Shown here: piece by piece, positions 1 through 6,769 of the stretch
Position numbering within the stretch: the first letter of the stretch is position 1
Layout: every line of letters starts with the position of its first letter
DNA from: Cohnella ginsengisoli
GTDB taxonomy: Bacteria > Bacillota > Bacilli > Paenibacillales > Paenibacillaceae
Reading direction: 5' to 3'
Length of the DNA stretch: 64,000 nt
Assembly (NCBI RefSeq): GCF_029525555.1
Contig: NZ_JAPDHZ010000003.1
Span: forward strand, 1,550,001-1,614,000
Made by a program: the position numbers and the translations under genes
Notes under the pieces: model-generated
What the model saw: only the letters and a program-made list of their open reading frames with translations
Told to the model about the DNA's origin: nothing
Databases searched by the model: none

Positions 1-831
1 CAAATCCGCCAATAGCGTGTTCACCAGTCCTGGATCATGGGTGACGATCCCATCCACGCCATACGCCAGCAGCTCCCGATTATACGGCGCCGTATCCGTT
101 CTTCTTGGGGACCAGACGCACAATTCGATGCCATGCCGTGCGCAAGACCGGATCGTCCTCGTTATATCGTCTATCTGCAGGAAGCTGTTTTGCAGCATCG
201 ATGCGCCCAGCGCCTTTACGTATCGGCCTGCATCGTGCAGTTGGCCAATGAACATGACCGCATATCGAATATCGGGCGCCTTGACACTTAGTGCGTGAAT
301 ATATTCGTGGTCGAACGATGACACGTAACAGCGGTCTTCCAGTCCGTATTGCCGAATCAAGGCACAGATGGCCGCACCGATGCCGGCCTCCGCGTCCTTG
401 CGGCTCTTAATCTCGATAATGGCCGCGCCGCCGTTTATCTTGAGCAGCGCCAGCAGATCCTCAAGCCTTGGTATGCGGCTAAAGGGCAGGTCGATGCCTG
501 CTTGCAGGTCAGAGACGGGGGTAAAGGAGAAGTGCTCAAAGCCTCTGGAACCTAGGCCCCCCGGCTTGAAGGCCGCGCCGCTTCGAAAATGCCCGGCAGC
601 ATCAAACACCCTCAATTCTTCATAGGTGTACGCGTCCAGCCTGCCGATTCCATCCGTGGTGCGGTCAATGCTGTCATCATGGCTCAGCACGACGATCCGA
701 TCCTTCGTGAAACGCGCATCTACCTCCACAAGGTCGGCTCCGGCGGCGAAAGCTCGTTCGTAGGCCAGCATCGTGTTTTCCGGATAGCGCAGGCTGAAGC
801 CCATGGCAGCGATATTTTTGATTTTTTTCAT
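1..831 (-). CDS. Glycerophosphodiester phosphodiesterase family protein, 3' end cut by window
   Basis: The 277 visible codons read as a GDPD-type TIM barrel, a family that hydrolyses glycerophosphodiesters to glycerol-3-phosphate and an alcohol. Seen: PENT at residues 17-20, the metal-ligand pair in VEVD (35-38), the second histidine motif SHDD with H51, RTTDG, and IIEIK further on. The first family motif, normally HRG, is replaced by A9-M10-G11, so the usual first catalytic His and the Arg are absent. The gene is the fourth of a minus-strand glp/ugp run and lies 125 bp after the second permease. A GGGAG-type Shine-Dalgarno about 11 nt upstream supports the ATG at 831. Family assignment is firm; catalytic activity is uncertain. 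The protein continues beyond base 1. Confidence 0.85.
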   Translation of the reverse strand, partial: MKKIKNIAAMGFSLRYPENTMLAYERAFAAGADLVEVDARFTKDRIVVLSHDDSIDRTTDGIGRLDAYTYEELRVFDAAGHFRSGAAFKPGGLGSRGFEHFSFTPVSDLQAGIDLPFSRIPRLEDLLALLKINGGAAIIEIKSRKDAEAGIGAAICALIRQYGLEDRCYVSSFDHEYIHALSVKAPDIRYAVMFIGQLHDAGRYVKALGASMLQNSFLQIDDITRTIRSCARHGIELCVWSPRRTDTAPYNRELLAYGVDGIVTHDPGLVNTLLADL

Positions 832-956
832 ACGGCCTGCTGCTCCCTTTCCCTAATGAACGGAATGAATACCGATATATAAAGCTCGCTCCGGGGCCTA
901 AAGGTTCGCCCTGTGTCCGCATCACCTCCTATACGTCCTGTACGTTTTCGCGTCGT

Positions 957-1778
957 CTAGCCCTTGACCGCGCCGGCCGCCAATCCCGATACCAATTGCT
1001 TCTGACCCATGTAGACGATGACGATCGACGGCAGCAGCGTGATCGTGACGGCCGCCATGATCGGACCGTACGTGGTCGAGTACGTATCGTGCATCATCGA
1101 AATGCCGATCTGGATCGTGCGCTTTTTCTCATCGTTCGTGACCAGCAGAGGCCATAAATAATCGTTCCACGAGAAGATGAAGCCGATCATGGCACAGGAA
1201 CTGATCATCGCCCGATTGACGGGCACGACAATTCGTGTCATGAACTTGAAGTCCGTACAGCCGTCCATGCTGGCCGCCTCCCGAAGCTCGGCAGGCTGAT
1301 GCATGAAGCTCTGTCTTAAATTAAAAATCGTAAACGCCGAGGCGGCGGCGGGCAAAATCAATGCCAGGTACGTGTCCATCAAATCCAGCCGGCTGATCGT
1401 CGTGAAGTTTGCCAGAACTATCGATTGTGCCGGGATCATCATGGAAGACAAAATCAGATAGAACAGCGCGGACTTGCCTCTGAACCGGAAGAAAGCGAAG
1501 GCGAAGGCCGCTGCGATTCCGATCGCCAGCTGCAGCAATGTGATCGCGGCGGAGACGAAAACGGAATTGGCAAAAAAGTGAAGCAGCGGCACCATGCGTA
1601 GCGCTTCGGCGTAATTCGCCCAATGGATCGGCGCGGGTATCCATTGAATGCCCGTCTCGTACATCTGGGCGGGGGACATCAGGCTCATCAGCAGCGCGTA
1701 CAGTACCGGAAAAGCGATCAGCAGCCCGGCGACGAGATTGAACAGCAGGCTGCGGTGCATAGGCAGAGCTTGTCTCAT
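957..1778 (-). CDS. ugpE: Glycerol-3-phosphate/sugar ABC transporter permease, UgpE type
   Basis: A 273-residue integral membrane protein of the MalG/UgpE class. It has about six hydrophobic segments and the EAA loop (EAASMDGCTDF, about residue 165) that docks on the ATPase, followed by the SWNDYLWPLL segment typical of carbohydrate permeases. The start overlaps the stop of the upstream permease as TGATG, so the two are translationally coupled. GlpP upstream and a GDPD protein downstream point to glycerol-3-phosphate or glycerophosphodiesters as substrate. That specificity is inferred from context only, because no binding protein or ATPase gene lies in the window; they may lie beyond base 1. 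Confidence 0.85.
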   Translation of the reverse strand: MRQALPMHRSLLFNLVAGLLIAFPVLYALLMSLMSPAQMYETGIQWIPAPIHWANYAEALRMVPLLHFFANSVFVSAAITLLQLAIGIAAAFAFAFFRFRGKSALFYLILSSMMIPAQSIVLANFTTISRLDLMDTYLALILPAAASAFTIFNLRQSFMHQPAELREAASMDGCTDFKFMTRIVVPVNRAMISSCAMIGFIFSWNDYLWPLLVTNDEKKRTIQIGISMMHDTYSTTYGPIMAAVTITLLPSIVIVYMGQKQLVSGLAAGAVKG

Positions 1779-2650
1779 CAGTAGCTGACCTTCTTCTCCA
1801 TATAGAATTGAATGCGGGTGATCGCGAGGATTACTACGAACAGGAATACGGATTGCGCATACGCCAACCCAAAATGACTTTTCCGCAGCGCATCCAGGTA
1901 AATGTTGTAGCTGATAATGCCGGTGCTGTTGTACGGCCCGCCGGCGGTCAGCACATGGATCTGGGCGAACGCCTGAAAGGCAACGATGGCATTGACGATA
2001 ACGAGGAAAAACAAGGTTGGCGAGACGCCGGGCAAGCTGACCATCCATTGCTTCTTCCAGTAGCCCGCCCCGTCGACTTCCGCCGCTTCGTACAAGCTAC
2101 GGTCCACCCCTTTAAGGGCAGCGAGCAAAATAATATAATTCAGCGATGCATTCTGCCATACGGTCACCATGATCACGGCCGCCATCGCCCATTTGGGGCT
2201 ATTCAGCCAATTGATATCCGTGCCGAGCGCCTCGTTCAGCAGCCCGTTGACCGGATGCAGCACGAAGCTGAAGACGACGGCGATCGCCGCTGAAGAGACG
2301 GCCATCGGAAGCGTGTAGACGGTCTTGAAGATCGTGTAGCCGCGCCGATCCGAGTTGACCAGCAGCGCCATGAAGAATCCCGCGACGAGCGAGCCCGTCA
2401 GGACGGCGATGGAAAACTTGAACGTAACGAGGAGCATGTCGTAAAAGTCGGGGGACACGAACATGGACGTATAGTTCGACATGCCGTTCCACTTCACGAA
2501 CCCGCCCGCAGGCGAAGTAAGGCTCAAGCTGAGCACCATCGTTTTCGCGAACGGGTAATAAACGAACAACAGCAGCAACAGTACGGCAGGCGCGATGTAC
2601 ACATAAGGCTTTATTAAGGCGCCCGAGTTCCCAAGCTTGCGACTTCGCAT
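1778..2650 (-). CDS. ugpA: Glycerol-3-phosphate/sugar ABC transporter permease, UgpA type
   Basis: A 290-residue MalF/UgpA-class permease. The N terminus is short and charged (MRSRKLG), then come six hydrophobic helices, with the EAA loop EAAEVDGAGYWKK at about residues 190-205. It lies 21 bp after glpP and ends in a TGATG overlap with ugpE, so the three form one transcription unit. The partner of UgpE in the membrane pore is expected to be this protein. Substrate is inferred from the neighbouring GlpP regulator and the GDPD-family gene. Confidence 0.85.
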   Translation of the reverse strand: MRSRKLGNSGALIKPYVYIAPAVLLLLLFVYYPFAKTMVLSLSLTSPAGGFVKWNGMSNYTSMFVSPDFYDMLLVTFKFSIAVLTGSLVAGFFMALLVNSDRRGYTIFKTVYTLPMAVSSAAIAVVFSFVLHPVNGLLNEALGTDINWLNSPKWAMAAVIMVTVWQNASLNYIILLAALKGVDRSLYEAAEVDGAGYWKKQWMVSLPGVSPTLFFLVIVNAIVAFQAFAQIHVLTAGGPYNSTGIISYNIYLDALRKSHFGLAYAQSVFLFVVILAITRIQFYMEKKVSY

Positions 2651-2671
2651 GTCAAGTCTCCTTCGGCTGCT

Positions 2672-3220
2672 TCACCAGAACTTTGTATCTCCGATGGAAA
2701 TGTGGTCGGCTCCGCTCTCCAGCATTTCCTGAATCTCCGCCTCGGTGCGAATCAATCCGCCTACGATCAAGGGGACTTGAATCCGCTGCTTGATCTCCCG
2801 GATCACCCGGGGCATCAATCCCGGCATGATCTCGATCTCGTCGGGCTGCGATTGTGCGACCATTTTAATGGCGGTCTCAACGGCAGCGGTGTCGATCGCA
2901 AACACGCGCTGTATAGAGCGCATCCCCGCCTTTCTGGCAGCCGCGATCGTATTCGTCCTCGTCGAAATGATCCCGTCGACCGCGAACGCATCGGCCAGAT
3001 ACTGGATGGCGCTATTGTCGCGGCCAATGCCGGCGACCATCTCGATATGAACGTAAACCTGCTTGCCTGCCTGATGCAGGTCGCGGACGATGCCGGACAG
3101 TTGCAAAATATCGCCTGTCATCAGGTTGACGCGTTTTACGCAGCTTTTCATTACGGTTTCAAGCTGTTCGGGCTTCGTGATAGAAGCGATGATCGGCAAT
3201 GAGCTGCGTTGTTCGGTCAT
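2672..3220 (-). CDS. glpP: Glycerol-3-phosphate responsive antiterminator GlpP
   Basis: A 182-residue TIM-barrel protein matching the whole GlpP family. Seen: the N-terminal PIIASITKPEQLE, the VYVHIEMVAGIGRD stretch, DGIISTR, and the C-terminal phosphate-binding VPLIVGGLI and SGADHISIGDTKFW. In Bacillus, GlpP binds glycerol-3-phosphate and lets RNA polymerase read through leader terminators of glp genes. Here it heads a glpP-ugpA-ugpE-GDPD operon. A good Shine-Dalgarno (GGGGAGG) lies about 8 nt before the ATG. A strong intrinsic hairpin about 100 nt upstream, on the same strand, could be its own target (separate entry). Confidence 0.93.
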   Translation of the reverse strand: MTEQRSSLPIIASITKPEQLETVMKSCVKRVNLMTGDILQLSGIVRDLHQAGKQVYVHIEMVAGIGRDNSAIQYLADAFAVDGIISTRTNTIAAARKAGMRSIQRVFAIDTAAVETAIKMVAQSQPDEIEIMPGLMPRVIREIKQRIQVPLIVGGLIRTEAEIQEMLESGADHISIGDTKFW

Positions 3221-3320
3221 GGATGGTGCCTCCCCGGATTGAATTCCTCCTTACCTTACGCCCCTAATGTCACAGCGAGATCATTTAAGTGTTAACCTTC
3301 GCACCGCCGTCGCCGCGGAC

Positions 3321-3420
3321 AAAAAAGAAAACCCAAACACGAGGATCCGCAAATCGCAGAAGTTTCGTGTTCGGGTTTTCTCATCGGCTCTACCCTGAAT
3401 ATGCTGTTAGATACACTATA
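3321..3420 (-). promoter_or_regulatory. Candidate GlpP-responsive leader: -10 box and intrinsic terminator before glpP
   Basis: On the minus strand a TATAGT -10-like box (3415-3420) is followed about 30 nt later by a long hairpin. The arms are 3327-3342 and 3364-3380 and pair over about 15 bp with one G-U; a run of six T (3326-3321) follows. The hairpin stands between a possible promoter and glpP, as GlpP-controlled terminators do. It may instead simply end transcription of the upstream transporter gene, whose stop is at 3480. The -35 is poor: TTGATA lies 20 nt from the -10. Confidence 0.5.
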
Positions 3421-3479
3421 ATGGCGTCATGTTCTGGGGATATCAAGTCTATGTCAGCGCAGTGTGAAATGAATATGGT

Positions 3480-4163
3480 TTATCGTTCGTCCGCGAACTT
3501 GAAGCTTCGGGCCCAATAGATGACCGGCGTCGACGCGGCGGAGATGACGAACTTCAGTACGTAGGTCGTGATGGCGATCTCCCACCAGACGTCCCAGGGA
3601 TATAAGCCGATAAAGGCGATCGAGCTGAAAATGAGCGTATCGACGAGCTGGCTGAGCCCCGTGCTGCCGTTGTTGCGGATCCACAGCTGGGACCGGCTCG
3701 GGTAGGCGACCTTCAAGCGGCTGAAAATGCGAACGTCCAGGAACTGGCTCACGAAGTACGCGCACAGGCTGCCGAGCACGATTCGCGGCGTGATGCCGAA
3801 AATGGTGTGCAGCGCTTCCTGGCTGAAGTCGTCGGCGCCCGGCTTGAAGTGAAGCACCATCTGCATGATGACAAGCGACATGATCATCGTGAAAAAGCCG
3901 AACCAGACCGCTTTCCGCGCTTCCTTCTCCCCGTACTTCTCGTTCAGCAGGTCGGTGGTCAGGTAGATCGTGGCGTAAATGGTGTTGCCGAGCGTCATGA
4001 CGATGCCGAAAATCTCAATCGTCTTGACGACCTGGATGTTCGCGAGCAGCGTCGCGGCGCCGATCCAGGTGTACAGTCCGTTCTTGCCGAACAGGCGGTA
4101 GCAGACGAGGAACAGCGCGAAGTTGACCGCGACGAATCCTACGCCCCAGAGCAGGTTGAACAT
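3480..4163 (-). CDS. yhhQ: Queuosine precursor transporter (COG1738/VUT family)
   Basis: A 227-residue polytopic membrane protein of the YhhQ/DUF165 family, which imports queuosine precursors (preQ0/preQ1 in bacteria). Seen: the family stretch TLGNTIYATIYLTTDLLNEKYG at about residues 60-80 and, near the end, SQLVDTLIFSSIAF. AGGAGG sits 7-8 nt before the ATG at 4163; a longer in-frame extension upstream lacks such a site and would run through the leader structure. The gene is monocistronic, bounded upstream by a terminator of the SLH gene and with its own TATAAT box. Confidence 0.9.
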   Translation of the reverse strand: MFNLLWGVGFVAVNFALFLVCYRLFGKNGLYTWIGAATLLANIQVVKTIEIFGIVMTLGNTIYATIYLTTDLLNEKYGEKEARKAVWFGFFTMIMSLVIMQMVLHFKPGADDFSQEALHTIFGITPRIVLGSLCAYFVSQFLDVRIFSRLKVAYPSRSQLWIRNNGSTGLSQLVDTLIFSSIAFIGLYPWDVWWEIAITTYVLKFVISAASTPVIYWARSFKFADER

Positions 4164-4243
4164 TTTGGACTTCCTCCTAGTTTTGATGACGCGGGAGGTC
4201 TCGAACCGCGGCTCCGTGTCCCGGAGCAATGCCTACCATTATA
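4164..4243 (-). promoter_or_regulatory. Promoter -10 and preQ1-I-like leader of the queuosine transporter
   Basis: The minus strand shows a perfect TATAAT (4238-4243), a short hairpin with arms GCTCCG and CGGAGC, and then a compact motif directly before the start codon. That motif is CGCGG-TTCGAGACCTC-CCGCG followed by TCATCAAAACTAGGAGG. The five-pair stem opening with GGTTC, an A-rich tail and an ACTA-GG element containing the Shine-Dalgarno match the layout of class I preQ1 riboswitches. CCTC in the loop can pair with GAGG of the Shine-Dalgarno. The cytosine that normally pairs with preQ1 is not clearly in place, so the call is tentative. Confidence 0.5.
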
Positions 4244-4267
4244 GCATAGCGACTTGCAGCCGCCAGC

Positions 4268-4316
4268 AAAAAATCCGGCTGCCGGGGATGCCGAAGGCAT
4301 TCCTGACAACCGGATA
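4268..4316 (-). terminator. Intrinsic terminator of the SLH surface-protein gene
   Basis: A long hairpin with outer arms ATCCGG/CCGGAT and an inner AATGCC-TTCG-GGCAT stem is followed on the minus strand by TTTTTT. It lies 20 bp after the stop of the SLH gene. Confidence 0.85.
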
Positions 4317-4335
4317 TGGGAGCCCGTTTCGCAAT

Positions 4336-6606
4336 CTATTCGCTAGGTTGGGGTGGCGGCGGGAGGTTTGGCGTCGTGTATTCCACCTCGTTGGATCTTC
4401 CCTGGTTGTATCCGTCCGAAACAACGAGGAGGAACTTATAATTTAAACCTGGTGTAAGGCCTTTGAGCGTAACGTGGTTAGCGCTGCGATCCAATTCCCC
4501 CATATAGAATGTAAAGTAATCTTTGAACTTGACCCCATCTTGGTACTCAATATAATAGTAGGTCGCTTCGACAGGCTCTGAGAATTTTAAGGTAACCGTC
4601 GATGCATCGTTTGGCTGAGTGTCGTCTACAGAGAGATCCGAGATCGGACCCAACGAATCGAACGCAAGAGGAACGAGCAAGGGATCCAGTTTAAACAAAG
4701 CCGCCTCCTCAGATAGGGCCGATGCGTCGGAGATCCAGGCCTTTAAACTCAGATCCCGATCTTTGGTAGATGGATCGATGTACACCTCATAATCGAGATC
4801 GAACGCCGTTCCCGCCGGCAGATCGTATGGCTTGTAAGGTTCCTGCGGGTAATGACCGACAAACCGGTCCGTACCTTCGACTCTCACCAAGTCGAACGCA
4901 GACCAATCCTCTTCGCCGGCATAGCTGTAGTCGACTTCCAGCATATCGCCTTCATAGTATGGCAGCGTCAGTTCGATTCCGTTCACTGCGTTATATAGAT
5001 CAAGGCCTTGGTTATCAACATGAACTCGAACCTTCAAGATTCCCTCGAATTTCGTATAGTCATAATCGTTGACGCTCAGCTTCACGTCAGCCGACAGCTT
5101 AAAACGAATTACAGTCTCCCCGCCGCCCGCGTTAGTCGCGGTCAAAACGTAGGCGCCTGTCTCGGACAATTCGCCGCCAAGCTCGAAGTCTGCAACGGGT
5201 TTGCCATCCTTGGTCAGTTCGAGCGATGCCATATCGCTGCCATCGCCGAGCTCCGGCGTAACGGCTGCCGTATAGGTTTTTCCATCCTTTACGCCGTTAA
5301 TAACCGGTCCGGGCGTCGGCGTCGGCTCCGCGCTCGGCGAAGGAGACGGACTTGGCCCCGCGCTCGGCGAAGGAGACGGGCTCGGTTCTTCGCTCGGCGT
5401 CGGTGCAGGCGTTGGCGCATTCCCGCCGGACGATGCATTCCCGCCGGTCGCCCCGGTCTCGCCTTGAAGCAGCACGCCCGCTTCTCGCTCCACGCTGCCC
5501 GGCGCCTGCTCGAACGAAGAGCCCGAGACGAACAGATGAGCGGCGTTAATCTTGCCAGAACCTGTGACAAAGATGACCGCATACGCGTTCAAGCTGCCTA
5601 CGGACGAGCCCGGAGGCACGACCAGCAAGCCCTGCGTACGGAAATCGAGCTGCGTAACGAACGTCGTGCCTTCCAGCACGAGCCGCAGCTTGCCGGCCAG
5701 CTTGTTCACGACGACCTGGCCCAGCTTGGCGTTCGACAGGTGCACGCTGTGCTCGCCGCCGCCGGCGACGGTCAGCTTCCCGTCGACGGTCACGCCTTCA
5801 AGCTGCGCGTCGCCCTCGCCGACCTCGGCGCCGATCGTCAAATCCCCGCGGACGACCGTGTTGCGCAGCGTCACGCCCGGCGCCGCGATCGACACGCTGC
5901 CGGCGATCTCCTGCGTGCCTTCGGCAGGTCCGCAGACGCCGGCTTTGTCGTATACGGTCGTGCGTGTCCGCTCGCGTAGCGCCCAGGCCTTGTCCAGCGC
6001 TACGACGGCTTCGGCGCGGGTCATCGCCTTGGCCGGACGGAACGTGCCGTCGGGATAGCCGCCGAGAAGCTTCGAATAAACCGCGGAACCGACGGACGCC
6101 TTGCTCCACGACCGGACATCCGACGCATCGGAAAAAGCCGGCTCAATGGCCCCCGTTTCAGACAATCCGTCCAGCTTCGCGAGTACGACGGCAGCTTCTT
6201 CGCGCGTGACGCTTCGGGACGGCCGAATGGTGCCATCAGGGTAGCCCGACAAAATGCCCGCGCCGGCAGCCGCGTAGATCGCTCCCGCATACCAGCTTCC
6301 CTCGCGAACGTCGCTATATTTCCCCGCGCCCGCACCGTCCGCTTGAAGCCCGAAGGCCCGAACGGCGAGCGTCGCGAATTCCGCGCGCGTGACCGGCTGG
6401 TCCGGCTGCAGCCCGCCGCTGCCGAAGCCCGCCAGCCAACCTTTATTCATCCACGCATTCAGCGTGTCCTGGGCCCAGTGCCCCGGGAGCTCCGCAGCCG
6501 AAGCCGCGCTACCCCAACCCGTGCCCAGCATGGACAGCGCGATGGCGCACGCCCACACCTTGACTCCTTTTCCCCATGCCACCTCGATCATCCTCTCCTC
6601 GCGCAT
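4336..6606 (-). CDS. SLH-domain cell-surface protein with beta-helix-like and fibronectin-like regions
   Basis: A secreted protein of about 756 residues. After a signal peptide ending near SAASAAELPG come three S-layer homology domains (about 38-210; GYPDGTIRPSRSVTREEA and GYPDGTFRPAKAMTRAEA are typical ends), which bind pyruvylated wall polymer. Residues about 230-390 are rich in short V/L/T repeats such as GVTLRNTVVRGDLTIGAEV, as in a right-handed beta helix. A Pro/Ser/Glu linker (about 400-440) leads to a C-terminal part with an FN3-like end. The start is uncertain: ATG at 6606 or 6591 (RBS GAGGAG close by), or a GTG 24-30 nt further in. Binding partner unknown. It is transcribed away from the MalT-like regulator. 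Confidence 0.85.
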   Translation of the reverse strand: MREERMIEVAWGKGVKVWACAIALSMLGTGWGSAASAAELPGHWAQDTLNAWMNKGWLAGFGSGGLQPDQPVTRAEFATLAVRAFGLQADGAGAGKYSDVREGSWYAGAIYAAAGAGILSGYPDGTIRPSRSVTREEAAVVLAKLDGLSETGAIEPAFSDASDVRSWSKASVGSAVYSKLLGGYPDGTFRPAKAMTRAEAVVALDKAWALRERTRTTVYDKAGVCGPAEGTQEIAGSVSIAAPGVTLRNTVVRGDLTIGAEVGEGDAQLEGVTVDGKLTVAGGGEHSVHLSNAKLGQVVVNKLAGKLRLVLEGTTFVTQLDFRTQGLLVVPPGSSVGSLNAYAVIFVTGSGKINAAHLFVSGSSFEQAPGSVEREAGVLLQGETGATGGNASSGGNAPTPAPTPSEEPSPSPSPSAGPSPSPSPSAEPTPTPGPVINGVKDGKTYTAAVTPELGDGSDMASLELTKDGKPVADFELGGELSETGAYVLTATNAGGGETVIRFKLSADVKLSVNDYDYTKFEGILKVRVHVDNQGLDLYNAVNGIELTLPYYEGDMLEVDYSYAGEEDWSAFDLVRVEGTDRFVGHYPQEPYKPYDLPAGTAFDLDYEVYIDPSTKDRDLSLKAWISDASALSEEAALFKLDPLLVPLAFDSLGPISDLSVDDTQPNDASTVTLKFSEPVEATYYYIEYQDGVKFKDYFTFYMGELDRSANHVTLKGLTPGLNYKFLLVVSDGYNQGRSNEVEYTTPNLPPPPQPSE

Positions 6607-6714
6607 TCCGTCTGGTGCCTATCCTACCAGGGAAACGGGAGAGAAATCGATTTACTTTCGTTAACTTTCGACAGCATCTGTCAAAAAGGAAAATGACGCG
6701 CGCGCGCCGAATAC

Positions 6715-6753
6715 CTGTTTAGAAACAGTATAAGTTTGTTACCAAACCTGTCG
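6715..6753. promoter_or_regulatory. Paired palindromes in the SLH gene / MalT-like regulator intergenic region
   Basis: CTGTTTAGAAACAG (6715-6728) is a perfect palindrome, and GTTTGTTACCAAAC (6735-6748) is a second inverted repeat right after it. A TATAAG element lies between them. They sit 17-55 bp before the regulator start and could be operator sites. A TTGACA on the minus strand (6677-6682) may be the -35 of the SLH gene. Confidence 0.35.
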
Positions 6754-6769
6754 AATCGAGGTATGCTGC

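Noticed and set aside
677..925. Small gene starting after a perfect AGGAGG at about 930
   Set aside because: Its product is Arg-rich and unlike any family, and it overlaps the GDPD gene in another frame. I kept the GDPD start.
1..3220. Complete ugpABCE transporter
   Set aside because: Only two permeases are present here; the binding protein and ATPase are not visible and cannot be claimed.
5008..5979. Long plus-strand frames opposite the SLH gene
   Set aside because: They are Arg-rich antisense frames caused by high GC; the minus-strand SLH protein has clear domains.
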